From contig NZ_JRJU01000005.1 in assembly GCF_000787375.1 (NCBI RefSeq), positions 1-64,000 of the forward strand: 64,000 bases of DNA. Direction: 5' to 3'. Below, piece after piece: positions 1 through 9,125 of this stretch (the first letter of the stretch is position 1; each line of letters begins with the position of its first letter). This DNA is from Halalkalibacter okhensis. GTDB taxonomy: Bacteria > Bacillota > Bacilli > Bacillales > Bacillaceae_D. A model generated the notes under the pieces. It had not been told where the DNA came from. It saw nothing but the letters and a program-made list of their open reading frames with translations, and did no database searches. The translations under genes and the position numbers were made by a program.

Positions 1-74
1 GGCTCGTTGCCTCTTCAGTGACCACTGTAAGAAAATCGCTGTTGATCAATCATTTACATCCATCTTCGTACTAT

Positions 75-728
75 TTAGTTTAAATCAAAATGCTTTCCAT
101 TTACTTCATAAACGACCCACTCAGCAAGATTTGTCGCATAATCAGCAATTCGTTCAATGTAACGACCTATGAAAGCTAATTGAGTAATCTGATCAACTTC
201 AATATGGTCATCTTTTAATTTAAAAAGCTCACGTATTAACTCTCCGTAGAGGGCATCCACTTTATCATCCATTGCAGCAATTTTTTGTGCTAGCAATAAA
301 TCCGTCTCTCTGTATGCCTGTAACGATTTATGAATCATTTCTTGAGCGAGTGTAAACATCGCTACAATCTTCACTTGATAGGGGAGGAGACTATCTTTTT
401 TCATCCGCTTGGATTGCTTGGCAATATCTACGACTAAATCTGCTACGCGCTCTAAATCACTTGAAATTTTTAATGCGACAATTAACTTCCGTAAATCTGT
501 TGCAACAGGCTGCTGCCTAGAGATTAATCTTGTCACTTGATCATGCATTCCAACCTCTAGCTGATTGATTAGGTAATCATGATGAATAATTTGTTCCATT
601 TGCCTTGCATCTGAAGAGGCAAATGCTTGGATCATTTGATCAATTACCTCCTCAACCCGCGTTCCCATTTCTAAAAGGTGGTGTTTCACTAAATCAAGTT
701 GTGAATGGAAACTTTCGCGAATATCCAT
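75..728 (-). CDS. phoU: PhoU, phosphate-uptake regulator
   Basis: A 217-residue protein of the normal length for PhoU. The two repeated three-helix bundles are visible from their acidic metal-binding motifs, DLERVADLVVDIA near residues 91-103 and YIERIADYATNLAEW near 190-204. In the family, PhoU links the Pst transporter to the PhoR sensor kinase and represses the Pho response when phosphate is plentiful. It is a cytosolic peripheral protein bound to metal clusters. It is the last gene of the pst operon, 11 nt after pstB, and starts at ATG behind an AGGTGA site. B. subtilis lacks phoU in its pst operon, so this arrangement is closer to other Bacillaceae and to E. coli. Confidence 0.95.
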   Translation of the reverse strand: MDIRESFHSQLDLVKHHLLEMGTRVEEVIDQMIQAFASSDARQMEQIIHHDYLINQLEVGMHDQVTRLISRQQPVATDLRKLIVALKISSDLERVADLVVDIAKQSKRMKKDSLLPYQVKIVAMFTLAQEMIHKSLQAYRETDLLLAQKIAAMDDKVDALYGELIRELFKLKDDHIEVDQITQLAFIGRYIERIADYATNLAEWVVYEVNGKHFDLN

Positions 729-739
729 GGCTCACCTAC

Positions 740-1570
740 TTATCCGAATCTTCCTGTAATATAATCCTCTGTGCGTTTGTCTGATGGATTTGAAAAAATA
801 ACATCGGTTTGATCGTATTCAACCACTTCTCCATTTAAGAAGAATGCTGTCTTATCAGATATACGCGCGGCTTGCTGCATATTATGGGTGACAATAATAA
901 TCGAATAGTCTTTTTTCAATTCTTGAATTAATTCTTCTACTTTAAGAGTCGATTTAGGATCAAGAGCTGAAGTCGGTTCATCCATTAAAATGACATCAGG
1001 CTCAATAGCCAGACAACGAGCAATACATAGGCGCTGTTGTTGTCCCCCTGATAGGCCATACGCATTCTCATGAAGTCTCTCTTTCACTTCATCCCAAATG
1101 GCTGCCCCTCGTAAACTTTTCTCAACAATCTGGTCCAAGATTTTTTTGTTTTTAATACCATGAATTCTCGGTCCGTATGCGACATTGTCATAAATGGACT
1201 TAGGAAATGGATTCGGCTTTTGAAACACCATCCCGACACGAGTACGTAATTCTTCAACCTGATAGGATTTATCGAGAATACTCTTCCCTCGATAAGAGAT
1301 TTCTCCAGAAATTCGTACAGTTGGAACTAGTTGAACCATTCGGTTTAATGTTTTAATATAGGTAGATTTCCCACAACCTGAAGGACCAATAATTGCCGTT
1401 ACTTCTTTTTCATAAATAGCAAGATTTATATTTTTAAGAGCATGATCCTTTCCATACCACAGATTTAAATCTTTCGTATCATATACAACCTTTTTATCTA
1501 GAACGGCTGTTTCAACTGGTCCACCTTTGGGACTATACGCTACATTCGCTTTTTGTGACAAAGCCATCAT
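740..1570 (-). CDS. pstB: PstB, phosphate ABC transporter ATPase
   Basis: A 276-residue ATPase that powers high-affinity phosphate import with PstA, PstC and PstS. The Walker A motif GPSGCGKST lies at residues 62-70, the ABC signature LSGGQQQRL at 173-181 and Walker [13 protein letters not shown] at about 194-205. A roughly 30-residue N-terminal extension precedes the ABC core, as in other Firmicute PstB proteins. It lies 17 nt downstream of pstA in the same operon, with a GGGGGT ribosome site before tandem ATG codons. Only one pstB is present; B. subtilis has two (pstBA, pstBB). Confidence 0.96.
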   Translation of the reverse strand: MMALSQKANVAYSPKGGPVETAVLDKKVVYDTKDLNLWYGKDHALKNINLAIYEKEVTAIIGPSGCGKSTYIKTLNRMVQLVPTVRISGEISYRGKSILDKSYQVEELRTRVGMVFQKPNPFPKSIYDNVAYGPRIHGIKNKKILDQIVEKSLRGAAIWDEVKERLHENAYGLSGGQQQRLCIARCLAIEPDVILMDEPTSALDPKSTLKVEELIQELKKDYSIIIVTHNMQQAARISDKTAFFLNGEVVEYDQTDVIFSNPSDKRTEDYITGRFG

Positions 1571-1587
1571 TTTTACCCCCTAAAAAA

Positions 1588-2472
1588 TTAATACCTTTGT
1601 TGGAATTTATTTCGAATCACAATCGCAATTGAGTTTAATAAAAATAGAACAACAAGCAAGACAACAATCGTCGCAGCTGCCAAATTCGCATACTCTGCTA
1701 CAAGCGAAGAATCAAGCGTCCAATAATAGATTTGCATTGGCAAGATCGTAAATCGATCCATTATTCCACCAGGAAATGGGATTAATAGAGCAGGAATTCC
1801 AATAACAACGAGTGGAGCTGTCTCACCAATTGCACGTGATAATGACAAGATGGCCCCCGTTAAGATTCCAGGTAGAGCTGCAGGTAGAATGATATTTTTG
1901 ATCGTCTGCCATTTGGTTGCACCCATTCCAAATGAAGCTTCACTTAAATGAGCAGGTACAGCACGAATCGCTTCTTGAGAAGCAACGACAACAATGGGCA
2001 ATACCAATAAAGACATCGTTAATCCACCAGCTAAAATCACATTTCCAAAATCCATCGCACGAACAAAAATCGTCAACCCTAAAATACCAAAAACAATGGA
2101 TGGTACCCCTGCTAAATTAGAAATATTTGTTTGAATGATTGAATGAATCCGTCCTTTTTTGGCATAACACTCTAAATAAATCGCTGTTCCGACACCTAGA
2201 AACATCGTAACAGGAGCAACAACTGCCATAAGCCATAGCGTGCCAAGAATTGCTCCCATAATTCCTGCTCGATCAGCATTTGTTGAAAGTTTTCCTGTTA
2301 GAAAATCGAGATTAATCCAACCTATCCCGTCTGAAACAACTCGATAAATTAATACGGCCAGAACGACAAGCCCAAATAAGGTCGATAGTAAAAAGACTGT
2401 TTTGGCAAACGTATTTAACAACAATCGTCCATTCATCTTCTTTTGAACAAGCGCTGTGTCAACATATTTCAT
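1588..2472 (-). CDS. pstA: PstA, phosphate ABC transporter permease
   Basis: A 294-residue inner-membrane permease with about six hydrophobic segments. It carries the conserved EAA-type cytoplasmic loop around LSEASFGMGATKWQTI, followed by ILPAALPGILTG, which couples to the PstB ATPase. In the family it pairs with PstC to form the phosphate channel. It is separated from pstC by 2 nt and so is translationally coupled. The C-terminal segment RAIGETAPLVVIG is typical of PstA. Confidence 0.95.
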   Translation of the reverse strand: MKYVDTALVQKKMNGRLLLNTFAKTVFLLSTLFGLVVLAVLIYRVVSDGIGWINLDFLTGKLSTNADRAGIMGAILGTLWLMAVVAPVTMFLGVGTAIYLECYAKKGRIHSIIQTNISNLAGVPSIVFGILGLTIFVRAMDFGNVILAGGLTMSLLVLPIVVVASQEAIRAVPAHLSEASFGMGATKWQTIKNIILPAALPGILTGAILSLSRAIGETAPLVVIGIPALLIPFPGGIMDRFTILPMQIYYWTLDSSLVAEYANLAAATIVVLLVVLFLLNSIAIVIRNKFQQRY

Positions 2473-2474
2473 GA

Positions 2475-3434
2475 TTAATATTCCTCCCTAAACTTACGAG
2501 AGATATACCTAGCTAGTAAGTTCATCAAGAATGTGAAAACAAATAACGTCATCGCTACAGCATATAGGCTGTAATATATAGTCGATCCAGAAGGAGCATC
2601 CCCACTAGATACCTCAACAATATACGCAGTCATTGTCTGCATAGATTGAGTAATGTCAAAAGTAAAGTTTTTAGAACTTCCACTTGCAATCGTAACAATC
2701 ATTGTCTCACCAATCGCACGTGAAATCCCAAGAACAAATGAAGCGATAATTCCAGACATAGCAGCAGGCATAATGACTTTTCTCGTCACCTCTAACTTCG
2801 TAGAACCAAGTGCTAATGCTCCCTCTCTCATAGAGTTAGGAACAGAGCTCATGGCATCTTCAGATAATGAAGCAACCATTGGAATAATCATTATCCCCAT
2901 GACAATTCCTGGACTTAAAATATTAGTAGCTTGGAGTCCTGGTATAAACTCTCTTAGTATCGGTGTTACAAATGTAAAGGCAAAGAAACCATATACAATC
3001 GTAGGAATCCCGGCAAGGATTTCTAACATTGGTTTTAACAATCTTCTTACTTTATCTGATGCATATTCACTTAAATAAATCGCAGTCATCAAACCAATCG
3101 GCACAGCGACAAACATCGCAATCACCGAAGAAATAATCGTACCAGTTAATAAAGGCAAGACACCAAATTCAGGATTTTGACTAAGCGGCCTTAACACCGT
3201 TCCTGTAAAAAAATCAACGAAAGGAATTCTACTAAAAAATTCTACTGTTTCACTTAACAACGTAAAGATAATTCCAACTGTCGTTAAGACGGAGATGGTT
3301 GCAATCATAAGAAGAACTCTCGGCATAATTTTTTCTAATACATTCGTAATGCTTCGCTTGCTCTTCTTCTCTTCAATCATCTCTCTAACGTTAACAGCGT
3401 TCCCCTTTTTTAAAGCGCTGTTTGCTTCCATCAT
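2475..3434 (-). CDS. pstC: PstC, phosphate ABC transporter permease
   Basis: A permease of about 319 residues, partner of PstA. Visible features are a charged N-terminus, about six membrane segments, and the EAA loop MREGALALGSTKLEVTRKVIMPAAMSGI. RAIGETMIVTIASG is typical of PstC. The reading frame opens at a GTG (3440) that lies inside the AAGGGGTG ribosome site, so an ATG at 3434 or 3431 is the more likely start. It follows pstS after an 89-nt gap holding a hairpin that may reduce permease expression relative to the binding protein. Confidence 0.94.
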   Translation of the reverse strand: MMEANSALKKGNAVNVREMIEEKKSKRSITNVLEKIMPRVLLMIATISVLTTVGIIFTLLSETVEFFSRIPFVDFFTGTVLRPLSQNPEFGVLPLLTGTIISSVIAMFVAVPIGLMTAIYLSEYASDKVRRLLKPMLEILAGIPTIVYGFFAFTFVTPILREFIPGLQATNILSPGIVMGIMIIPMVASLSEDAMSSVPNSMREGALALGSTKLEVTRKVIMPAAMSGIIASFVLGISRAIGETMIVTIASGSSKNFTFDITQSMQTMTAYIVEVSSGDAPSGSTIYYSLYAVAMTLFVFTFLMNLLARYISRKFREEY

Positions 3435-3474
3435 CTGCACCCCTTTTAGCCTATATCACTCAGGTAAATAAAGT

Positions 3475-3509
3475 AGAAGATGAGAACAAATGACCTGCCC
3501 TCATCCTCT
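3475..3509 (-). terminator. Intercistronic hairpin after pstS
   Basis: On the minus strand AGAGGATGAG and CTCATCTTCT flank a 15-nt loop, giving a 10-bp stem with one G-U pair. Only a weak T-rich stretch follows, so it is more likely a stabilising or partial-termination hairpin than a full terminator. In B. subtilis the pst transcript is processed just after pstS, and a stem-loop there stabilises pstS mRNA; the same role here is inference. Confidence 0.55.
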
Positions 3510-3524
3510 TAAACCTTGCAAAGA

Positions 3525-4529
3525 TTACTTAAGTCCTTCTAACACTTCTACATATGCTTGTACTTCTTCATCTGGTAATGGAGCAAAGCCAGTTTGACCA
3601 GCAAATTCATTTACATTGTTAGCTGTAAATAATGCGAAATCTAATACTTGAGGATTTGCTTTTGCCTTGTCAACATTTAAGTATGTGAACACAGGGCGTG
3701 TAAACGGTGCATATTCAGCCTCTTCACCAATTGTATCAAGTGACGGCTCAATAGGACCATCGCCAAAATCAACGTTTACAGCTTGTAATTTGTCTTGATT
3801 ATTCACGTAATAACCAAAGCCAAAGAAGGCAATTCCATTCACATCTTCAGAAACAAGATTAACAAGTGTCGAGTATTCTTGTTGTAAGTTAACTCCATCT
3901 ACTAAATCTTCTTTTTCAAGAATTGCTTCATAGAAGAACTCATATGTTCCATGATTTTCATTTGGTCCCATTGCGTGAATCTCTTCATCAGGGAACTCTG
4001 GACGAATATCAGACCATTTTTCCACTCCACCATCATGATGGAAGATCGAAATTAATTCTTCTTTTGTTAACTCTGTTGCCCAGTCATTTTCTTTGTTAAT
4101 AACGAATGTTAATCCGTCTAACGCTACTTTCATTTCCATTACTTCAAAACCAGCTGCATCTGCTTCTGCTAACTCTTCGTCTTTAATTTGACGAGATGCG
4201 TTATTAAAATCAGTTCCATCTTCTACTAAAAATCGACCGAAACCAGCACTTGTCCCAGCGCGACTTACTTCAACCGAAACATTTTCTTGCTCCGTGTACA
4301 TATATTCTTCAGCAACAACTGACATTAAAGGATAAACCGTACCTGAACCATCAACTACCACACTGCCCTCTAAATCCGCTGTCGCTTCTTCCGTCGTTTC
4401 ATTTCCTTCTGTTTGTTCAGATGCCGTTTGCTCGTTTGACTCTGTTGTTGTCTCTTCATTCCCGCTACCACAAGCAGCCGCTACGAACATAACTGCTACC
4501 ATTGCTACAAACAATAAAAACTTCTTCAC
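3525..4529 (-). CDS. pstS: PstS, phosphate-binding lipoprotein
   Basis: A lipoprotein of 334 residues that captures phosphate outside the membrane and delivers it to PstCA. The start chosen is the GTG at 4529, 8 nt after GGGAGG, which gives the signal peptide KKFLLFVAMVAVMFVAAAC with the lipobox cysteine at residue 20. The frame remains open 45 codons upstream but has no signal there. A Ser/Gly/Thr/Glu-rich linker follows the cysteine, then the phosphate-binding core with GSGTVYPL and RAGTSAGFGRF. It is the first gene of the operon and is preceded by a PhoP box. Confidence 0.95.
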   Translation of the reverse strand: MKKFLLFVAMVAVMFVAAACGSGNEETTTESNEQTASEQTEGNETTEEATADLEGSVVVDGSGTVYPLMSVVAEEYMYTEQENVSVEVSRAGTSAGFGRFLVEDGTDFNNASRQIKDEELAEADAAGFEVMEMKVALDGLTFVINKENDWATELTKEELISIFHHDGGVEKWSDIRPEFPDEEIHAMGPNENHGTYEFFYEAILEKEDLVDGVNLQQEYSTLVNLVSEDVNGIAFFGFGYYVNNQDKLQAVNVDFGDGPIEPSLDTIGEEAEYAPFTRPVFTYLNVDKAKANPQVLDFALFTANNVNEFAGQTGFAPLPDEEVQAYVEVLEGLK

Positions 4530-4595
4530 TTCATTGTCCTCCCTTTTTATATCTGCATATGATTTCGTGAGGAACAACTCTCTCTCACAATTGCT

Positions 4596-4649
4596 AGTAT
4601 AGTAGAGAAATGTTAAGGAGGTATGGTCGTAATGTAAAGGTTTTGTAAA
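4596..4649 (-). promoter_or_regulatory. PhoP-box promoter of the pst operon
   Basis: On the minus strand TTTACA (4644-4649), TTTACA (4633-4638), ACCATA (4622-4627) and TTAACA (4611-4616) are spaced exactly 11 bp apart. The B. subtilis PhoP consensus is TT(A/C/T)ACA repeated every 11 bp. A -10 hexamer TATACT lies at 4596-4601. Three of the four repeats fit well. Phosphate-starvation control by PhoP-P is inferred from this match and from the operon content. Confidence 0.85.
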
Positions 4650-4650
4650 A

Positions 4651-4973
4651 GAGCCCACACACAAAAGGACGTTCTTCCCTTTTGTGTGTGGGCTCTTTGC
4701 GATGTGCGGAGCCGCTGCTTTGGTTTGAGCCTAAAGGAGCGCTCTTCTCCTTTAGGCGTGCAGCGCGTGGAGCCATCGCCACATCTTCGCTCTCCTTACA
4801 CAAAAGGACGATTTTCCCTTTTGTGGATTGGCTCTTTGCGATGTGCGGAGCCGACGTTTTGTTTTAAGCCTTTTGAGCGCTCTTCTCAAAAGGCGCACGG
4901 CGCGCGGAGCCATCGCCACTTGTTCGCACCCTTTACGCCAAAAGGACGTTCTTCCCTTTTGTGTGTGGGCTCT
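4651..4973. repeat. Modular palindromic repeat, copy A (hairpin-core-hairpin-core-hairpin)
   Basis: This fills the gene-free stretch between the pst promoter and the acetyltransferase. A hairpin at 4651-4695 has perfect outer arms, GAGCCCACACACAAAAGG and its complement. Core 1 (4701-4782) and core 2 (4840-4919) each contain an inner hairpin with a CGCTCTT loop. Weaker hairpins sit at 4794-4835 and 4937-4973. The outer arm recurs in inverted form at 4955-4972, so the whole element has 18-bp terminal inverted repeats. The same core occurs at 24.65 kb and, inverted, at 61.4-61.7 kb. Short reading frames across it are not credible genes. Confidence 0.85.
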
Positions 4974-5118
4974 AAAAAAAGACTAAAGGCTGTATAGGAC
5001 ATCCTCAAGTCTATTAGATAAGTAACTATATTTTTGTCTTTTACATACATCTATCTTTTTCTTTCCGTATCTAAGTCTTCCAGTTCAGATACCTGAAATT
5101 ATATCGTCTCCCTTTTCA

Positions 5119-6288
5119 TTAAAAGAAATCATAGAAAAATGGCTTCTCCCTTGGAACCATTTCTTCAAATGCACGAATCGATTCCTCATCTCCTGTTATC
5201 TGTCCAATCTCCATTAACTCAAGGGGCCGCTTGTAACCAAAGAGAATCGCTGATAAGGCATTAATTGATAACTGTATAGTATTTGCTCTATTCTGATTCA
5301 TACCACTTGCTTTTAGAACAGATACCTGACCTCCTTTTAATTGAAGTGTTTGGTTATTCCAAGGAGCATAATCATCACTTACTTGTAGAATCAATTGTTC
5401 TTGTGTTCCATTCTGGTTAAATGAAACCTCTTTTAAAAATGCTTCAACATCTACAATACGCGTCATAAAATATGGGGTAATCTCCAATTTGACTCGAGGC
5501 TCGTGTAAAGAAAACAACAATGGTTCTCTTTCATCTACAATCATTTCTAAATCCTCAATCATTGAATCATGTTGACAAATATAATTCCAAAGACCTCTTC
5601 TTGCTTGTGAATCTAGAGCTACAAATTCTTCTACTTTCATTTTTTTCTCTTTTACTGTGTAAGTCATATATCCTCTTGGTTCATTCGCATCATCAGAAAA
5701 CATAGCTACATGTGTGTCTTTTAATCTATTTTTCCACCAGTCTACTGAACGAACTAACATCCCAGTAAAGCCTTTTGCATATTGCTCGTAAATGACATTC
5801 AAATCTGATACTGGCATTGTATTAGAAAAACGCCTTATTCTTCCACACGATTCACCTTGAAATTTCAAATCTGACTTTTTCATCGACACCGTTAACCGAT
5901 TTGCAAACAATTCCCACCCATATTCTCGGTAAAAAGGAACTGAAAATGGATAAAGCATAGAGACTAGATACCCTTCTGCTTTCATCTTCTCTAAAATATG
6001 AGTGAGCATTCCTTTGACTAAACCCTTTCGTCTATACTCAGGATATGTAGCAACTCCAGCGACTCCACCCATATTCACTTTTTTCCTATTTATATAAACT
6101 TGTAAAGGCAGAAAGTGCAGTTTGGCAATTAATTTTTCTTCGTCTAACACTCCAATAATTTGATGGTTCTTCTTCATATGCTGTATTCTTTCATCTACTT
6201 CATCATTGGGTAATTTTCGTTGAAAGGCGTATTCTGATAACCGAACGGCTTCTAAATAGTGCTTTTCGGTAATATTATTGATATACAA
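5119..6288 (-). CDS. Eis-like GNAT N-acetyltransferase
   Basis: A protein of about 389 residues with the Eis-family layout. The N-terminal GNAT domain has the acetyl-CoA motif VATYPEYRRKGL near residue 80, followed by a second GNAT-like region. A C-terminal SCP2-like domain ends in aromatic residues, FFYDFF; in Eis enzymes the C-terminal carboxylate takes part in catalysis. The acceptor substrate is unknown, and family members acetylate amines including aminoglycosides. The frame opens at a GTG (6297) abutting the AAGGAG site, while a TTG at 6288 is 8 nt from it and is preferred. It is an apparently single gene, with the uspA terminator just upstream. Confidence 0.8.
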   Translation of the reverse strand: MYINNITEKHYLEAVRLSEYAFQRKLPNDEVDERIQHMKKNHQIIGVLDEEKLIAKLHFLPLQVYINRKKVNMGGVAGVATYPEYRRKGLVKGMLTHILEKMKAEGYLVSMLYPFSVPFYREYGWELFANRLTVSMKKSDLKFQGESCGRIRRFSNTMPVSDLNVIYEQYAKGFTGMLVRSVDWWKNRLKDTHVAMFSDDANEPRGYMTYTVKEKKMKVEEFVALDSQARRGLWNYICQHDSMIEDLEMIVDEREPLLFSLHEPRVKLEITPYFMTRIVDVEAFLKEVSFNQNGTQEQLILQVSDDYAPWNNQTLQLKGGQVSVLKASGMNQNRANTIQLSINALSAILFGYKRPLELMEIGQITGDEESIRAFEEMVPREKPFFYDFF

Positions 6289-6372
6289 ATTGATCACTCC
6301 TTAAATGCATTGCTTTTTATTTAATGGTTTAACTTCAAATTATTCTTCTTTTAACTGTTCATTACCTTCTTA

Positions 6373-6414
6373 TAAAAAAAATCCAACCTAAAATCATTTA
6401 GATTGGATCTTTTT
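6373..6414 (-). terminator. Intrinsic terminator of uspA
   Basis: On the minus strand an ATCCAATCTAAA arm pairs with TTTAGGTTGGAT (one mismatch or wobble) and a run of T follows. It starts 5 nt after the uspA stop. Confidence 0.8.
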
Positions 6415-6418
6415 TATG

Positions 6419-6835
6419 CTATTTGACAATTAGAACAGGCACTTCCACTCGTTTAGCAATTTTATGACTAACACTACCTAGTACCATCGTTTGCAAATTA
6501 TTCAAACCTCGAGAACCTACTACTACACAATCATAATCTCTTTTATTGGCAAAGTTAACAACCGTAGGGCCAGGTTCTCCTTGAATAATATGAACTGCAT
6601 GTTCTATACCTGCCTTCTCCAAAAGTTCAACAATCGGCTTCAATTTTTCCTTCCTTTTCCTTTCAATTTCAAACTTACTATTATTTGTTAACACATCAGC
6701 TTTAGACGCGGAGCCATCGACTGCATAAACTACATCTATTTTTCCGTTTTTTAATTTAGCTAAACTCACCGCTTTTTCTGCAGCGCGAATTGAATGTTGT
6801 GAACCATCCGATGCTAGTAAAATATGATTAAACAT
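6419..6835 (-). CDS. Universal stress protein, UspA family
   Basis: A 138-residue single-domain Usp protein. The N-terminal strand motif ILLASDGS and the ATP-binding motif GSRGLNNLQTMVLGSVS (G-2x-G-9x-GS type) at residues 108-124 place it with ATP-binding Usp proteins. It ends with the usual strand VEVPVLIVK. Its cytosolic role in stress survival is known only in general terms for the family. The ribosome site is AGGAGG, 8 nt before ATG. It has its own terminator and lies immediately downstream of, but separately from, the SulP gene. Confidence 0.92.
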   Translation of the reverse strand: MFNHILLASDGSQHSIRAAEKAVSLAKLKNGKIDVVYAVDGSASKADVLTNNSKFEIERKRKEKLKPIVELLEKAGIEHAVHIIQGEPGPTVVNFANKRDYDCVVVGSRGLNNLQTMVLGSVSHKIAKRVEVPVLIVK

Positions 6836-6928
6836 GTTTATGTCCTCCTATCAATACCTTACTTACCTATTTTTATCGTAATCAAACTTATTATGAAAGT
6901 AAAGGTCATTTTATTATCCGCTATAACC

Positions 6929-6956
6929 AAAAAAGACAGAGGATCTCCCCTGTCTT
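6929..6956 (-). terminator. Intrinsic terminator of the SulP gene
   Basis: AGACAG...CTGTCT stem followed by TTTTTT on the minus strand. The upstream arm overlaps the stop codon of the transporter gene. Confidence 0.8.
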
Positions 6957-8415
6957 AATGTCCCGATGCTTTAGATAAACCACCAATTTGATCTTTTAAC
7001 TTTTCACTTTCTGCATTTAGGCCAACGTATTCAACTTTAATACCAGCCTGCACGAACTTTCCTTCAATCTTATCAAGAGCACCTATAGCTGAGTCATCCC
7101 ATAAATGAGCGTTCGTTAAATCAATCTCAACTACCTTTACGTCTTGCTTATAATCAAATTGATTAACAAAGTCTGTAACAGAAGCGAAGAAGATTTGACC
7201 GTGTACTTTATAAACTTGTTTATCTAAATGATTGATATAATTTTTTTCAACTTCTACTTTAGAGATCTTCGCAGCAAAGAAGATAGCACTTAATAGCACA
7301 CCTGCAAATACTCCATATGCTAAATTATGCGTAATAACCACTGTTGCTACCGTTACGACCATAACAATGGCATCTGTACGTGGAAGCTTATGAATATTAC
7401 GAACAGATCCCCAATCAAAGGTACTGAAAGAAACCATGAACATAACTCCAACTAATGCAGCCATTGGAATCTGAACAACTAATCCTCCAAGAACTAGAAT
7501 TAAAAACATAAGCACGATTCCTGCAACTAAAGCTGACAAACGTCCTCTTCCACCTGACTTTACATTAATGACAGATTGACCAATCATCGCACAACCAGCC
7601 ATCCCGCCAAAAAATCCAGCTACAATATTGGCAATCCCCTGCCCGCGACTCTCCTTGTTTTTATCACTTTCTGTATCCGTCATATCATCAACAATGTTAG
7701 CTGTGAGTAATGACTCAAGAAGTCCAACGATAGCAAGCGCTATAGAGTATGGCAATATAATCATCAATGTTTCAAGATTAAATGGAATTTGTGGAATCAA
7801 AAACATTGGTAAAGCTTGAGTTAATGCCCCCATATCTCCGACTGTGCGAATATCAATTCCCATAAAAATAACCAAAGCTGTTATCATGACAATTGCCACT
7901 AAGGCTGATGGAACAGCTTTCGTAATTCGAGGCAATCCATAAATGATAAACAACGTAGCAGCAACGAGCATATACATTACCCATGTTGCATCAACAAATT
8001 GATCAAGCTGAGCCATAAAAATTAAAATGGCTAACGCATTAACGAAACCAACCATAACTGAACGTGGAACAAACTTCATGATCCGCGCTAGCTTAAATAC
8101 ACCAAATAAGATCTGTAAAATACCTGTTAGAATCGTTGCAGCTAATAAATACTGTAACCCATGTTCAGCCACTAGCGTTACCATTAATAAGGCCATTGCT
8201 CCCGTTGCAGCAGAAATCATTCCTGGACGTCCACCAACAAAAGCAATCACAACCGCAATACAAAATGAAGCGTAAAGCCCTACCATTGGGTCAACACCTG
8301 CAATAATGGAGAAGGCAATCGCTTCTGGGATCAGTGCAAGTGCAACGACTATGCCGGCCAATACATCGCCCCTTACATTCCCAAACCATTCTTGTTTAAT
8401 AGATTGAATGTTCAA
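6955..8415 (-). CDS. SulP family anion transporter with STAS domain
   Basis: A 486-residue membrane protein similar to B. subtilis YbaR. About 10-12 hydrophobic helices (residues 15-385) precede a cytoplasmic STAS domain (about 400-486) with [21 protein letters not shown]. The SulP signature region [23 protein letters not shown] is present near residues 47-70. Family substrates are sulfate, bicarbonate or other anions, and none can be assigned here. The start is a TTG, 5 nt after GAGGTG. It is transcribed alone, with a 5' leader that contains a perfect 9-bp hairpin (8448-8472). Confidence 0.9.
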   Translation of the reverse strand: MNIQSIKQEWFGNVRGDVLAGIVVALALIPEAIAFSIIAGVDPMVGLYASFCIAVVIAFVGGRPGMISAATGAMALLMVTLVAEHGLQYLLAATILTGILQILFGVFKLARIMKFVPRSVMVGFVNALAILIFMAQLDQFVDATWVMYMLVAATLFIIYGLPRITKAVPSALVAIVMITALVIFMGIDIRTVGDMGALTQALPMFLIPQIPFNLETLMIILPYSIALAIVGLLESLLTANIVDDMTDTESDKNKESRGQGIANIVAGFFGGMAGCAMIGQSVINVKSGGRGRLSALVAGIVLMFLILVLGGLVVQIPMAALVGVMFMVSFSTFDWGSVRNIHKLPRTDAIVMVVTVATVVITHNLAYGVFAGVLLSAIFFAAKISKVEVEKNYINHLDKQVYKVHGQIFFASVTDFVNQFDYKQDVKVVEIDLTNAHLWDDSAIGALDKIEGKFVQAGIKVEYVGLNAESEKLKDQIGGLSKASGH

Positions 8416-8688
8416 TCTAACACCTCTTTCCTATTAAGTTTTTTGTTCGACTTTTGACTCTCACAAAAGTCGGGGTCCGTTGTTAACAAAGGTATCTTAC
8501 CACCATCCCACATAATTTCAAACTCTTATGTAAGCGTATAACATATTTTATTTACTCGATAATTCTTTATTTCTCTCTATCATTCTCTATTTTTAATGAA
8601 ATTGTCATAAAATCGCCCAAACTAAATATTGCACAAAACATAATCAAATGAATGTTTCGACATTTGATAGGTGAAATTCTGTTCTCCT
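8416..8688. other. Gene-free leader/promoter region of the SulP gene
   Basis: No credible reading frame. The one clear structure is the perfect inverted repeat CGACTTTTG / CAAAAGTCG at 8448-8456 and 8464-8472, within the 5' leader of the minus-strand transporter. It is followed by A-rich sequence rather than a T-run, so it is not an intrinsic terminator. The rest is AT-rich and I cannot pick a single promoter with confidence. Confidence 0.5.
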
Positions 8689-8735
8689 AAAAAAAGATTG
8701 TCCCAAAAAGTCAACACAGACCTTTTGGGACAATC
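8689..8735 (-). terminator. Strong intrinsic terminator of the 93-residue gene
   Basis: GATTGTCCCAAAAGG pairs with CTTTTTGGGACAATC, followed by seven T on the minus strand, 6 nt after the stop codon of the upstream gene. Confidence 0.9.
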
Positions 8736-8741
8736 CTGAAA

Positions 8742-9023
8742 CTATATTTTCTCCATTACATACTTAATAAAACACTCTCTATGAACTTCCTTATCTATAA
8801 TTTTGCGAACAAAATAAGGATCTTTCAATAAGCCATTTTCCTTATCTGAAGCAATCCAATCTTGCACATTCGGATTTTCTATTAACTTCATGTACCATTC
8901 TTCATTCTCTAATTCTTCCCACAGTTGCTCAATATTAGGTTTGTTTGATCTTAAAAACAATTTTTGTATCAATTGAATAAACAAACCACCCATTAATAAA
9001 CATAATAATAACAAAACGAACAT
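8742..9023 (-). CDS. Small single-pass membrane protein of unknown function
   Basis: A 93-residue protein with one N-terminal membrane segment (residues 1-24, rich in Leu) and a charged cytoplasmic tail. The tail contains WEELENEEWYMKLIENPNV and a KDPYFVRKIID stretch. I do not recognise the family. Support for it being real: a GGAG site 6 nt before the ATG, a strong dedicated terminator directly after the stop, and no competing frame. It stands alone between cadA and the SulP gene. Confidence 0.7.
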   Translation of the reverse strand: MFVLLLLCLLMGGLFIQLIQKLFLRSNKPNIEQLWEELENEEWYMKLIENPNVQDWIASDKENGLLKDPYFVRKIIDKEVHRECFIKYVMEKI

Positions 9024-9125
9024 GTGTCTCTCCTGCTATGTTTAATTCTATCTTTCTTATTTATCTTACTACGAAATCTCCTAAGCCGCTTTAAGAATAC
9101 AGAAAAAAACATAGCAATTTTTGTA

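Noticed and set aside
4530-4664. 45-codon upstream extension of pstS
   Set aside because: It crosses the PhoP box and -10, and would bury the lipoprotein signal peptide.
4651-4973. Insertion sequence or MITE with a fixed terminal repeat
   Set aside because: The terminal arms differ between the three copies and no transposase or target duplication was seen, so a standard MITE is not supported.
4594-4997. Overlapping short reading frames on both strands in the pst-acetyltransferase gap
   Set aside because: They run through the palindromic repeat, mirror each other because of the inverted sequences, and have no ribosome sites.
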